Assembly (NCBI GenBank): GCA_033063855.1
Contig: CP093831.1
Location: forward strand, 2,728,001 to 2,792,000
Direction: 5' to 3'
Source: Smittia aterrima
Taxonomy: Eukaryota > Arthropoda > Insecta > Diptera > Chironomidae
Length of the DNA: 64,000 bases
Position 1 is the stretch's first letter. Every line of letters starts with the position of its first letter. A program made the position numbers and the translations under genes. A model generated the notes under the pieces. That model was not told the DNA's origin. It saw only the letters and a program-made list of their open reading frames with translations, and made no database searches. This document shows positions 48,301 through 63,300 of the stretch, in pieces.

Positions 48301-51300
48301 CGTTAACGTTGACTAAAATTAATTTCTCGGAGACTTTTGAGCTCCTCTTATGCTTGACTCTCGCTCTCTCGTCTGTCTCTGTTTGACTGAACACGAAATG
48401 GTTTCCATTTGTTATGTGAAAAGGAATTATTTTACGGAAGGCTTCGCACTCCCTAAAACCAACCTCGGCTCGACTGCTGATGGTGACACGCACAGAAAAA
48501 AAAAATATGAAAAAACTTCAAGGGAATTCATCATCGACGCCCACAATATTTGATACCGAACACATTTCTTTTTCCACCTCAAGGAATTCGAAATTTCTAA
48601 CTTTACAGCTGAAAATTATCGTAATTCCTTACTTTTGGTTTCAAGTTTCGAAACTCAAATGAAGAAGTGCTGAAACCGTATGATTTCAGTAGATAATGAA
48701 CAATATTTAAAAGTTTTCCCTATTTCACTTTCTCTCATTCGCCGACAGTCTTCACCACAGAACTGAATACGTATTTTGCGGTTATGGGAAATCTCCCTAA
48801 TTCCTTTTTTCCTCGTGGTAACGTTTCTGTTATTTCTGTGTTTATCTGCACACTTTACAACCGATCCCAACCACAAGCTCTCGATTTTGTGCCTTTTTCC
48901 TTCTGGAAGGCTTCATATTTGTGCTTCAACATATTTGAACTGTACAAGTTTCATATTTGTGTGTTGAAGCCCTTGTGAGTAAGGAAACAATTCACTTTCT
49001 CACTTGATTTAAAGTTATTGGCTCACTTTCCAAGGAAATTTGCGCCTATAACATTAGTTTTAAAATTTACGACCTTAATATTATGCTTAAGGATCGCTTA
49101 AGAAACAGAGAACGGAGGAGACATAATTTTTCCTTCTCCCCTAAATGGCTCGAAGATGGTGCGAGCCTAAAGGAGACGAGCGCAAAAGAAAATCTATAAT
49201 TTATGACATTAATCGTTGACCGCATAACAAAAAACGAAGAAAGCAAGAAGACCCTTTGCTCACACTTTCCTACACCACAAGCACAACACACAAACCCCCA
49301 ACAGCAACGAAAGCAGAAAAAAAATATCGAAAAACAAACTGAAGGCAAACATGAAAAATGAAAACATATATTTTCCACAGGACGAAATTGGCAACAATTT
49401 TGATCAATTCGTGTCCACGAAACAGAATTCGGATTTTCACTTAGACACATCAGCGTGGGAATTCCCGAACACTGCCACTCGTGATATATCGCATGGTCTT
49501 TTCAGGGTAAAAATGAAATTTTCTCTCTCTCTATCTCTCATGTTGATGTACAACTTTATTTGAAAGCGTCGTATGAATAAAGTCAGCGTAGATAACTGAC
49601 GACGAAACAAACTAACATCATACATATGTTAAATATTAACGTGCATGCTAATATTTGCTCTGTTCCGTAATATGTACACTCGGTAGAGCCAGCAGCCATA
49701 GTTAGTCGAATGCCATTACAAACAAATTTTGTTTTATTAGTTTCTCTGACACAAGATTGATGGCAGACAATTCTCCTTTTTATTACGCGTATACTTCTTT
49801 ATCTATCTCAATGTGTTCATCGGAAACAATTTAATTTCTCAACGGCAGCATGTCCTAAATAGAATGAGGCTTACATAAATTATGTAACATGTGTCGATTT
49901 TCCAACTTTTCGTTTCTCTTTCTCGATTGATTTTTCTACGACTCAAAGTTACAAAATTTATGAAACTTCCTCTTGTTTCTTTCTCCTCAGAACTTTGTAA
50001 TGAAAATTTCTTTATTTTCACCGCAAGAAAGGAAAAAAGGAAGAAAGAAACAATGGGAAATCCTACGAACAAAATAAAAACATGAAAAGTCTACCTCCAT
50101 TGGGAATTTATGGTTTTTTTCTTCCTTTCTCTCAGGTGACAGACTTTGCCTTTTATGAGCTTCAACTTCTTTAATGTTTTAATTTAAACTTTGTTCACGT
50201 TGTTCTTTAAAACGCTTCTATAGTTTTTCTTGCCTTTTTCTTCATTGTTTTCCTCTTTCTCTTGTCCTCCTGCTGATAAATATTTCTCGTTTTATTTTTA
50301 TTGTCGTTGGATTGAAACAAAAAACTTTTCTCTACTCGATTTTGCACTTTGTCAATTTTGGGAGCTTTTCACATAAAAAAAGTTTGAGGAGCACAAAATT
50401 TTTCTCTTTACGTAATATGTCAATTCAATGTTTATTCAAAAGACTCTCTCTCTTTAATAATTGACACCAACACGAGCTCACTTGTGAACGCAACCAAAAA
50501 TGTCCATTGATTGTTTAAAGCATTTTTTTTTGGTGCAGCAAGCTCTTTGACACATTTAATTTATGGTTTCGGTACAAAAAGCTTTGACCTATTTGGACAG
50601 TTTACATAACTAATAAAGTCATCCTGATTAAAAAGAAATGAGACGAGCACTTTCAGGTCAAAATAGCTGAAGGGCTTTTTCTAATTTTTCTAATTTTTCA
50701 TTAACAAACTGACAAACTGAAAAATCCCTTGAAAAGTCATGGTAGCTCTAAAATGAATATTGCAACTAATTTAATGAAATTAAGAAGTTGCTTCGGAGAG
50801 TGCCGGGAATATTTTCATATTCTATGCAAGGTTCTTCTGATTGCAACTTCAATTGAGAAACTACTCACCTATTTACTTTACAATCTCTCCTTAAGAAAGT
50901 TTAGAAAGTTCTCGCCTTTTTTCTTCCCGGTCTCGAGTATATTTATTCTGTAAATATATTTACAGCCGAGCGGGGGAAAGGAAATGCTATAAAAAATTGG
51001 AGCTTCGGTGCTGCCGCTGCTGCTGCTTGAGTAACAAACTCAAACAAAAAACGCTTAGCTTTTTTCTCTTCTTTCCATTTTTCAACGTTCTTTCTCTCTC
51101 ACTTTTAGTTTTTCTTTCATCCCTCGATAGAGGCAAATTGCGAAACTTTCTTTTCTCATTATTAAAATGGCATATTTGCTTTACTCTTTCCTCAGGTCTT
51201 AGCTTTTGATAAAGACGAAGGAGACAATGGACGAGTGAGATACTCTATTAAATCTGGAAAGGGAAAGGCTAAGTTCCGCATCCATCCTGATAATGGAATC

Positions 51301-54300
51301 GTCTACGCTGCAAAAACTTTGGATCAAGATTCTTATGATTTGACGATTAAATGCGAAGATAATGGAAATCCTAAAAAGGTCAAAACAACAGCTGTCAGGA
51401 TTGAAGTGGTACAAGTGACAGAAGATTCTCCCCACCCACCCAAAATTGTATCGACAGATCAAGCTGTTGATGTGACTGAGAATGACCAACCCGGTTATTT
51501 AATCACTGACCTTCAAGCAGAAGATGAAGATGGAGATCGATTATGGTTTGAAATCACTGAAGGCGATGACAACAATGACTTCTACATTGGTGAAAGCGGA
51601 AACGTTTTGTTAGCGAAGAAACTCGACTGCGAGACGAAAAAAGAATACAATCTTACCATTTCGGTCACAGATGGGACTCATATCGTCAACAGTCATCTAT
51701 ACATTTCCGTCATAAATAGCAACGACCATCGACCTGAATTCACTGAAAAGGAATATCACGTGGAAATATCGGAGAACACTGAGAAAGACTCAGAAATTTT
51801 GCAATTACATGCAACGGATGCTGACGACGACAAAAAGCTTTTTTATAGTCTTCACACCGCTAAAAATCCCGCCTCTCTTAGCTTGTTCCGTGTTGATTCC
51901 GTAAGCGGAGTCATTAGTCTGATGCAAAAGTTAGATCGAGAATTAATTGCGGAGCATTTGCTTGTTGTGAGCGTTAAAGACCAGGGAACTCCTGCGAAGA
52001 GGAATTTTGCTAAAGTCATTATCAAAGTTCACGATTTTAATAATCACATCCCAGAGTTTACATCGAAGTTGATACAAGGAAAAGTTTTCGAGACCGCGTC
52101 ATTTGGCACTCGAGTAGTTCAGGTGTATGCAATTGATCGTGACGCTGGTGACAATGCCAAAATTACTTATTCAATCGTGAGCGGAAACATCGGCAATGCT
52201 TTTGAAATCGACGAGAACCTGGGAATTATCAGTGTCGTAAAAGAGTTAGACATTCAAGCTCTGCCAGAGTACATGCTGCAAGTGAAAGCTTCTGACAATG
52301 GCAAACCATCTCTCTCATCACAAATTCCCGTTCACATTATGGTTCAGATGGCTGATAATGCGCCTCCACGCTTCATAACCGAGAAGAAAGACCGCGCAGC
52401 AGAAATTTTCGAGAATTTGCCTGTCGGCTCTTTTGTAAAGCACTTGGAAGTTCGCAGCACTTCGTCGGTATTATTTGAAATCATAAGCGGAAACGAAAAC
52501 GATATTTTCTTCATTAACCCTTCAACTGGCATAATTACAACAAAAGATGAAGTGGATTACGAGCACAACAACTTTTTCAATCTTACGATTCGTGCGACAA
52601 ATATGGCAGCGAAAGAGACGACTTGTAATTTGATCATTCAAGTACTGGATAGGAATGACAATAATCCTTTCTTCGAGCAAGCAATTTACCGTGGAGAAAT
52701 CTCCGAGTCGGCTGCCATCGGCTCTCTCGTGACCTTATCAGAAAATGGAATTGCTCTTAATGAAACAATTCCGCTTGTGATAAAAGCCAGAGATAACGAT
52801 TCAGGGCAAAACGCTCTGCTTCACTACGATATCATCGAGTATTTACCTCGAAAATATTTCCACATCGATTCATCATCTGGCGCCATAAAAAACATCTTCA
52901 TTCTTGATTACGAAAAGATTCCATTCTACAGCTTCAACGTGAAAGTGAGTGATCTGGGAAAGCCACGTTTAACATCCTTGACGACTGCACGAGTTGAAAT
53001 TAAAATAATTAATGTCAATGATTGCGCACCGACATTCAAACAAAAGGAATATAACGTCACACTTCTTCTCCCAACATACGAGAACGTCGCAGTCATCCAA
53101 GTGAATGCAACGGATAAGGATTCGCTCAATGATTCATTCCTTCGATATGACATAATTGATGGAAATTCTGATAAAGTCTTCAGCATAAATCCTAACGATG
53201 GCACAATCGTAACCACGAGGCATGTCGAGAAAATAAAACCATTTTACAAGCTCCATGTTCGCGTTTCGGATGGAAAGTACTCGACAATCTCCTACGTTTA
53301 TGTTAAGGTTGAAAATTCAGAGAACTCAGGTCTCGTGTTCCAAAAATCGGTTTACGAAAACTCTGTTGTGGAAAACTCAACAAGACTTCAAACTGTATGC
53401 ATTGTCAACGTTCTTGGAACTGCTCTTAACGAGCATGTCGAGTTCCGAATCCTCAATCCCACAGACATGTTCAAAATTGGACTCACTTCGGGTGCTATCG
53501 AAACAACGGGAAAGCGTTTTGATCGCGAAGAGAAAGACAATTACGAGTTGATTGTTGAAGCAAAATCACAAATGGGAGAGAGTCAAAGTCCTCGAATAGC
53601 GCACGTCGTTGTAAAAGTTTCAATTTCCGACGAGAACGACAATTGTCCAATTTTCGTTAATTTGCCTTACTACGCAGTCGTTTCGGTTGATGATCCAAGG
53701 GGATCAGTTATCATGAAAATACAAGCAATCGATTTAGACGCTCACGAGAACGGAGAAGTTCGCTACGAAATGAAGAAAGGACATGGCGAGCTCTTTAAAG
53801 TCGATAGGAAAACTGGTGAAGTAATCTTGAAGCAAACACTCGAAGGACACAACAAAGAATATCAGCTTTTGATTTCTGCTTTCGATGGAGGGATCATTCC
53901 ATGCTCTACAGATGTTATTGTCAACGTTAAGGTAAACATTTTCTCGAGACATTGCAATACAACATAATAGAATAAAACTTGAACTATAACTGCCAGTCAT
54001 TAAGACAATGGAGGAGATAAAGCTGTGAGAGATAAAGCCTTTTAAGCTTTATTTTCAAATCCTTTTCTCCTTCAATTGTTTCATCTCCCATCTCAATGTT
54101 TACTTACTCATCTCATTGTCATAAACTAGCGTCATTTTCCCGTTTAACAAGTTTCTTATTCTTTTTCTTCTTCTTCTTAGACACAAGACAAGAATATGCC
54201 GACCTTCTCAAATATGGGAAAGAATTGGTACTCAGATACCGTGCCCGAAAATATCGAGTTACATTCGCCGCTGTCTGTGCAGATACAAGCGACTAGTCCC

Positions 54301-57300
54301 ATGAGTCGTAAACTGATTTATAGCATTGTGAAAGGAAACGAGCTGGAAGAATTCGCCGTCGATTTTAATACAGGTATGCTTAAAGATTGCTTTTGCTTCT
54401 TCTGTTTTTCTTTCGCTATCATCTGAAACAATTTTCCTCGGGTGTTTGTTCAACCCCGCAACTTACTTACTCAAAAATTTCAATGTTCTTACCCTTAAGC
54501 GTTGATTGTAACATTGATTTTCCTTCTTCGATTTTCCCACTCTCTCAATCTTTATTGTTTGATTGTCTATGACAAACTTGATATATTTCTCCCGAACACA
54601 AATTGAAGGAAATGGGAGGAGAGCGAAGGCTCTAAAGCTTTGTCGATGTTGTGCGGTAAAGTAGGAGTCTACCTATGCGATGATGAAATTGAAGATACTT
54701 TTTGAAGGAAATCTCGGAGAAAATTGAAACTCTGTTGGGATTAAACGAAACGAAATTTAAATATCGAAACAAATTTTATTTTTATCAGAGATAATCTTCC
54801 AAAGCAGACAAATGAACCTTTTCGTTTATTTCTCCCTGAGGGCGTCGTTCGTCAGCTAAGTCAACTCGAGAATTGTCAGCAAAACATGAAATTAACTGAC
54901 AACGCTTTTTGTGAATTGTGTCGATTCGCTTTGCGATAGAAAACATGAGAAAATCTGAAGTTTACTCGTGCAAGGCCTCCGTTTGATAAAATGACTTCAA
55001 GTGCGCTCATCCAAATTGTTCGCGATTATCGTTCGCATGTAACGTTCATGTTGATGAGATAATGAACGTGAAATTGCGATGTTTTAAGAGTGAAGGAAAT
55101 TCGAAAGAAACATGAGAACTCCCGAAGCTTTCAAAGCTCGCTTTTGAAGTGAGCTTCCGCTAACTTTTTTAATGGAACTAAGTGGAGTCGGGTTAAAGGG
55201 AAAAGTGTACACAAAATCAGAATTCAGATTAAATTTTAATTTTTAAACTTTATTTGATGCTTGATAAAATATTCACGTGGAGCATAAGCGCTTGAGGAAA
55301 ACGCTAAGAGTGGCGTTGCTTTTAAATTCCACCCACATTCTTTATTAAAGCTCAGATCTTAAGAAACATGAGTGCAGATAGATAAAAGCTACACGCTTAT
55401 ATGGGAGAAGAAGGAAAGTTGTGAAACATGAGGAGGAAGGAAAGTCGGATACGATAAAAAGAAATAATAACATAATTCGATCACATTCAATAAAATGCGA
55501 TTATTTTAATAATGTTCTTAGATTATCTAAATTGTTATTCTCTGACACAAACTCTCACCCTACGCTGAACGAATCGAGACTGGAAATTCGTGATATAAGA
55601 TACAACAAAATAGCAATTCGCTAAAGGGCTTTCCTCAGTTATAATTTTAAATTTCCTAAAATCAAACTAAAGTTAAAGTTTTCTCTTTAATACCTAATCG
55701 TAGTCTCTATGGGTCCAACACTATTATAAACACATCTACGGATGAAACACCTAAAAAATCTCTACGCGCTAACGATTTGTTGTTCAGAATTGATTGATTT
55801 TTGATTGTTAAAACAACGTGAAACAAGAGAAGTGCTTGGCAATAAATGAGCAAATAAAAATAAAATAAAATGCTGAACATGACGACGAAGGAGGAGCGCG
55901 TGAAATCGTTTTCAAATGCTGCCTAAATTGAAGCGTTCATGAGACTATGCTAACGTTATTGCATAAACAACTTATTAGGGATTTTCGAGTCGCACGTAGC
56001 TCGAGCCATTTCTGTTGATTGATGTACCTGGAGGAGAGATTTGCTTTAGTTATTCGAACGTATCTATTATTTTATTATTTCAACGTACATTTCGGGCGGA
56101 AGATTCGCACGTTCATCATCTGAAAAGTGTTCGCGCCCGCAATGAGCGATGCGAGAGAAAGAAAAACGGTTATCACCATCTTTTATTGCGCACAATGCCA
56201 ATAAAATGTTTAATAAATTTACCATCATCTGTTGCCGAACCCTTTTCACCTTTGGGTTTTGGGGGCGTTTGGAGGAAAATGATCTCATCTGGTTGCCTAA
56301 GCAAAATCTTTTAAAGCGAAGGGTCGACAGACGACGAAGGGAAAATGAAAAAAACAGAAAAAAAGATGGAGGGAAGTTGATAAGTCTTCATTAGTTAAAA
56401 TTATTATTTTTTCACCTTTCCCACACCCTCGCACACTTTTAGGACTTCATGCCTCGATAGCTTATCACGATAATTCGCCGGAAGTTTCTCGCATGTCTCG
56501 ATCCAACCAGCGATGCCGTCAAAATCTTTCATGAGGTTTACCGCTCCGCAAATCGAAAATTTAATACGCTTAGCGTAAATATGCTCAAGCAACGCTTCTC
56601 CAATAATTTTCAACGCTAAGCTCAGAATTTCCCAATCCTTTGTGGCCTCAATCACCGGTAAATAAATTATGTCCAAATACACGTCGATAAACTGGTTATG
56701 TTGCGTTTTCAAGTGATTCACGCGCCATATTTTCACAGGCGGGAAGTAAATTTTCAATGTTGCGAGCGAGGTTTGTTCGCAAATATATGCAAAGACGTTG
56801 TTAATACACACGCCCGGTGTCTTTTTAGCTTTATCTCTATTAGCTCGAACTTCCGAAACGAGCTTTTCACGTAGCGCAACGTTAACATTTGTGTGAACTT
56901 CGAGTAAGGGGTTCGTACAAACCAAAGCTAAACCAAACCACGACGATAATAACAACACATGGGTGTGGGCGAGCAAGACAGAAATGTAGAGTCAAAATAA
57001 ATTAGAAAAAGGAGAGAGAGAGACAGAGAGAAAATAATGGTTTTCAATTTTCTGCTCAAGATTTATGTGTTGATGCTTTTGTGCATCGTTCGGTTGCATT
57101 CACCTGGCAGTCGCAAGTCATTGAGATGCTCCAAACACTTCTCTACATCGTTATGTACGACACGGAAAAATATCATCATGTTCCACTCGCAGCAGAGTTC
57201 TTTCGCCTTAGTCACAGTCCACAATCGCATCGTGTGTATTGAATGATCTAGGCGATGAAGTACCTAAAACATTTATTCTTTGACTTTGGACATAAGAAAA

Positions 57301-60300
57301 GTTTTCGATGTAAACGACATACTTACAGGAATTTGTTCTGTGAGAGGGAGCTCGTTGGCTATTGTCCCGGCCCGATCGCATGAATTCGTGATTGTCACAA
57401 GAGACTGCAAAAGTTCTGACCAGAAATATCCACAAGTTGTTCCCTTAAACATTTCATTTAACGACGAAAGTTGAGAACATGGAACGATGTTCATAATTCA
57501 AGGAAGATTAAAGTTAGACTTACCTTCTCATCGGTCGGCGCATGAAACTCAGAGTTTCGTTCAAACTTCTGGTCAGGCTTGAAGTTCGAGAGAATGAGAC
57601 AATTCCTGAACTGTTTGTCCCACAGACATCCAATCACATGCATGGTTAGAATCTCTCCGAGACTTTTCAGCGTTGAAAGGATTGGCTCGGGAGCATCGTC
57701 TGGCTGCATGAGCAGCCACTCGCGCAGATATTTTGTGCATCCAACTGGACGGCAAGCCAAAGGCGCTGTGTTCCACCAAAGAACGAAATGTTCGAGCGTT
57801 CCCGAAACGTGAGTCCATAGAAAACGCGATGCTTTTTCGATCAATTTCATGATTTCGCTTTTGGTAATTTCCCCTTCGAAAGCGCTCGGGCAAAACTTCA
57901 GGCACTTGGCGATAATGTGAGCTATAAAAATTTCTTCTGCACGAATTAATTCAATCAACAATTTGCTCTCGTCGTTATCCTCTGAAATGTTTTGGATGAA
58001 ATTGTCGTCGAGATTTTTGCCATTTCCTTCGTTGGTCAAATTGTTGAAGAAATCGATGGCTGGATCATCATGCTCCGTTGCGACAATTGTCGCTGGTTTA
58101 GGGTTAGTCGAGCATGATTTAATTTCCTTTGAATCGTTCACAATGGAGTGCTGCATAAATTCCTCTGATTCACTCAACTCTTTAGTAAGCGCGTGGAATA
58201 TTTGGAGACTCGAAGTATCTGATTCATTATCATCGTATTGTAATTCTGCTCGACAATTTGCCAGCAAGCACGAAATTAGACTCGCACAACAGCTCTCAGT
58301 TCTATATTTGGTGATAAGTTGTAGTACGCTCGTTATATCCATTCGCTTTTGATTGGAAAGGAGGCAAGGAAACGTGTTGGAGACAACCAAAGATCCGCTC
58401 GGTGCCTTCGTATATTGTGTTGTTAAAATAAGGATATTGTTAAAGAGCGAAGAGAGATGGAAGGCGGCCTCAAAGATGCCATTAAAAAGCATTTGCTTAA
58501 TTGTCTTGGATATTATAAAGAGCAGCTGATAATGACGACGTCTGAGGGGTTAGAATGAAATGACAATGTCAGGCTGACAAAGAGTTCTTGGCGTTTAGCA
58601 TCTCCTTCGCTTTCTTACCTCAGATTTGTTCGCATGAGAAGGGCTTTTCGGTTCAAAATAACTTTCCACATGGACCTTTCCACATTTTTGTCGGTCGACG
58701 AGTTTCCAATCTTATACAGTTTGTACTGGATCAGGCAGCTCTCCTGAAAGTAAATTTTGCCCTGCTCCAAAAGCATTTGAAAGGCCTTGGGGGAGCGAAC
58801 TCATTAGCAACATGGCTCACTGTCTCTTGAGTAAGGCAACTAATTAAAAACGAAGAAACTCGTCCGTGCCCTCCCATGAGGGAAAACCGTTGGATAACTT
58901 ACATAATAATCAAGGAGATTGAAATTAATATTCGTCGTAAACTTATTCGCCAAAGACTTCAGCTCACGTTCGATGCCTTTCGTTTTTCCAAACACTTTGT
59001 CGCTGTTGCTCTGGGACGCTGCTCTCGGAAACCACTTGCTTATATTCGAGGAGCTCATTTTTATTCACACAAATTTCTTCGTCAACTTTTATTCTTCGTC
59101 GTCCTCTCTCTACTTTGGCTTTTCGGAGCCAGGAAGCTGAAAAACTTTTACGGATGTTTTACGAAACACTGCTTGAATGCGAATGTATAATGGAATTTTC
59201 GCTTTTTTCCATCCTTCGAGCTTTTTTTCCCATTCGCTTCGTGTTTTTTCCATAAACAATTTGATCGTAAGCGAACTAACGAACGAGCAAACAGACTACG
59301 AGGAAGAACTTATGACGAGAATATCGTGCTTCGAGTTTTCTTTGTGTGATGAACAAAAAAAGTGAAAGTATCGAAAAAACTTTCGATTCTGATTGCTATG
59401 GCGATGTGGCAGTAACGGAGCAAGGTCAACGCTGTTGAGCCCTCGGCCCTGTCCCAAGTAAACGTATCAATGTTCCAACCACAACAAACTTTCCTGCCTC
59501 ACGACACTCACGACACATTCCTGACCTATATTAACGCAAAGGATTACTTGAGATGAATTTCACGTGCAAACTTTTTTTTCACTTCTCCTCTCTCTGCTTT
59601 GATTATTTTCCTCTAACAAATTGCCTGTTGTATATTTTTGTGTGTTAAGGGTGGAGCGAAGTCTGAATCGTGTGATTTAAACTGTCAGCTTGGTCGTACG
59701 GCAAGCTGCCTGATTCAGGGATAAAGTCGGGTTTAAACGAGGATGGATCTAGATGGATCAAAAGGGATCAAAACTAGCCGAGAATGGAAAAGCGACTGAA
59801 CGCTTCAAATTTTTCATTGTCATATCTTTTCCCGACTTTATAAACAAAGGCGAACAAATAGCGCAAACCAGTTGAATGGTAAAATTGATTGGGCAAAAGG
59901 GAATGAATGAACATTCGGCAATTAAATATTATTTGTTAAATCGGCTTCCCTCAAGCTAACAAGAGTTGCAGTCATAAATTAAAAACAATTTAATCTCATG
60001 ATGCGTGAAGCTGTAATATCGAAACAGCCAATGACGTCCAAAGAGGAACCACTTTGTAGTTCCCTCAAACCGTTAAAATATCTCTCGTTCACCCTCGTTC
60101 GTTCTCATGATATTGAAATTTTATTATATTTTTATTGTTGGCGCTATTTTCCCTTTTTCTCTCCGCACAAAATTGTGTACATATTCATAAATGAAGAAAT
60201 ATATTTTCTGCTTACTCATGAACCCATTTTCATGATATAAAAAATATTTTTCTGTGCTTGCAGCTCTACATTCAAACTCTCAGTGTAAGTACGAGGGACA

Positions 60301-63300
60301 TTGTTCAATGCTTAAAATGAAAGGCATGAGGAGAAATGATCTCTCGCTTTTGGTGTACATAGTGCGATTTGTGTTTCTGATATGACATTTTTATTGCATT
60401 TTTATGATGCATGCTTGCAATTTCGTGTGTCTGTGTGGATGTGTGTGTTTCAGACTAAACTACCACTTTCTGATCATAAGCACAAACTAAAGCAACCGAA
60501 AAATCTGTCGATTTCGTGCCGAATTTCATATTTTTGATCAATCATAAAGAGGAGCTTTTTATTCATTTTTGATTTAAGTATCAGCAAATGTTTCGCACTC
60601 GCACTTTATGTGTGAATTGAAGGATTTCATCATAAACCGGTCTTATCCCGCAATTAGGTCACAGGAAGGATTCGAAATGTTTTCGTGTTTTACTGTTCAA
60701 GGACATTTTCTTTCGCCTTTACGCACATAAAGCTTTTATTGAAGTTTCATAAAGTGTGCGACGAAACTTTATCTCCCAGCAGCCGACACGTATGATTTGA
60801 TGTTTTCTTGCCAGCTTGATGACTGAAAGCAGAATCAAAACGAGGTGAAAGGAAAAGAAGGAGAAGAGGATTTAATGAAAAGAAAGCAAAATCTCTCGAA
60901 GGCGTCGTAAGACGCTCGCTTAGGATTTTCTGATATTGCATTGCGTCTTCCAACGACTAAACCTTTTTCAAGCTCGCTGTTTGGTAATAGCTTTTCGGAA
61001 GAGAAATTAGGATCAAAGCCGCGAAATGCGAAGCAGCAAAGAAAAGATTTTAATACTCACTTGCGCTCGCAGCCATAATAATAATTCACTCGCGACACAC
61101 ACTTAAAGTCATAATTAAAAAGCCTCGCATCGTGTTTACCTAAGTGAGGATGTAAAATTTCACCTGAAGTCGCGCCAACGGAAAACCATCCCCCAACAAA
61201 TGCTCATTTTCATTATTCATGAAGTTACATTCACGCAGCGCGAGAGAAAAAAACTTTTGGATTAAAAGTGTAATTTATATGGGAGCAGAAATTTTAATAT
61301 TCATAAAAATGCTGTTTCAAAAATGAATGTTGGCCTCGAACCATCGAAACCGAGAGAAATGTGAAAATAATAAAGAGAAGAATGGAATCGTTATCAAAAA
61401 TGTAAATGCGGTTGTGGTAGCTCGATTAAAAATTTTGTTTTCCGGTATTTTTGGCGGCTCGAACGATTGATGACTTTTTGATTTTGTCTTTTTTGCTCTC
61501 GCGCTTTGTTTGTCTCATCATAATTTCAAAACAAGCTCATGAACTGCATCGCAAATTATAGAAAATACATCATCATTAAAATCATTTCTAAAGCTTCCAT
61601 TCATAGAACAGTATAAGCTTTCATCAAATTGTTTATCATAACTTCGAGTCAAACCTTATTATGAAGGGAAAAGTTCATCAGCTCTTATAATTTTCATGGA
61701 ATTCCTCCCTAAAATACTGAAAAGCTTTAAAAGTAAACGTGTCGTACTTCACAGGCTCGCCCCAATTTACAACCGAAAACAAACTCAGAGCTCAGAGCGT
61801 GAAGCGAAAAAAATAAACGGAAAAGCTTCTACTTAAAGCTGTTTAGCATTTAACATTGCACGGTTTTCATTGCTTGTTTTTTCCACTTTGACTTTACAAC
61901 AGAAATGGATTAAGGAAGTTGTCGGGATCGAGAAGCTTTTCAATTAACGGAGAGAAACAAAAAAAAACTCGAACGTTTACTTTACAGATTTCCCCACTCT
62001 GCCACGAAAAATTAATCCATTTTGCCGTTGTTTCAATGAATTTTCAAGAGAGAAATCTACTCAGTCATTTTCTTGATAAACTTCTTCTCTCTCTCTCTGT
62101 GGAGTTGTCATAACGTCGTCATTGCACAATTTTCCACTTCGAATTTAATGAGAACTAAAATTGAAAATAATTTTATTCAATTTTCAAATCATTATTTTCT
62201 CATTTTGCGAGTATTTGTCTAGCTTCTACCTCCTTCTCTATCTCATTGCACTCTTTGAAAAGGTGTTTGCATGAGAGACTGTGATACTGCTATGAAACTA
62301 TAATAATCCGCTTTGTACCCTATGCTCGATGCTCGTTGTTTGCAAACAAAACGACGGTAATTCAAAATTAATTATTTCCTTTTTCTTTTGCTCTTCTATT
62401 CCATTCGCTACGATGCTTCCAAAAAAAATCTCACAGGTGCAATTTATGTTGTCGATGAGCTGGACTTTGAGACGAAGCAGAACTACGATTTGATCATTAG
62501 AGCAACAGATAGCGTATCGGGTGTCTACGCTGAAGTTCCATTATCGATTGCGGTTTCTGGTAAGTTTCTGCTTTCATTAAATATTTTTTTTCTTCTAATT
62601 TAACCTTTGCACTTGTTCACCAACAGATGTTAACGACAGTCCACCAACTCTGCCTCAGGATAGTTATGATATCACTGTTTCTGAATCAGCTCCCTTTGGT
62701 TCGATGATACTTAAAGTAACAGCTCATGATGATGATGGTCCCGGTAATTAAAACTTTTATTCTACATAACAACGTTATCGAACTTCCCCCGCACGCCATT
62801 GAAGTGAAAATATTCTCATTTCCCTTTAAATCCAATCAGATTGATTGTTTACATTCCGGTTCTATATTTTTCCAGGATTAAACTCAGAGATAATGTACAG
62901 CATCCAGACCGATAACAACAAAAACTCATCAGAGTTCTTTCACATTGATGAGAATGAAGGAGCTGTGTATCTGAAAGTAAGTAGAAGATAAACTAAATAT
63001 TTAAAAGAAAGCTTCCCTCATACGCCAAAAACTTATTTTATGTTATAGAAATCTCTGGATCATGAAACGTTACAGCATCATCACTTCACCATCCGTGTAT
63101 CTGACAAAGGAAGCCCAGCACTCAGTTCAAGTAAGGAAAATTTCCTTGTCTTTATGGAAGGGGAGATGTCTCTCTCTCTCATTTTACTGATTAAATTTCT
63201 TTTGTCAAGCACATGACAAAACTCATCACCATGTTACCGTAATACATTTTCTTTTCTCATTTTTTTCTCCTCACGTCTAGCCGCACATGTGGCTGTACAT

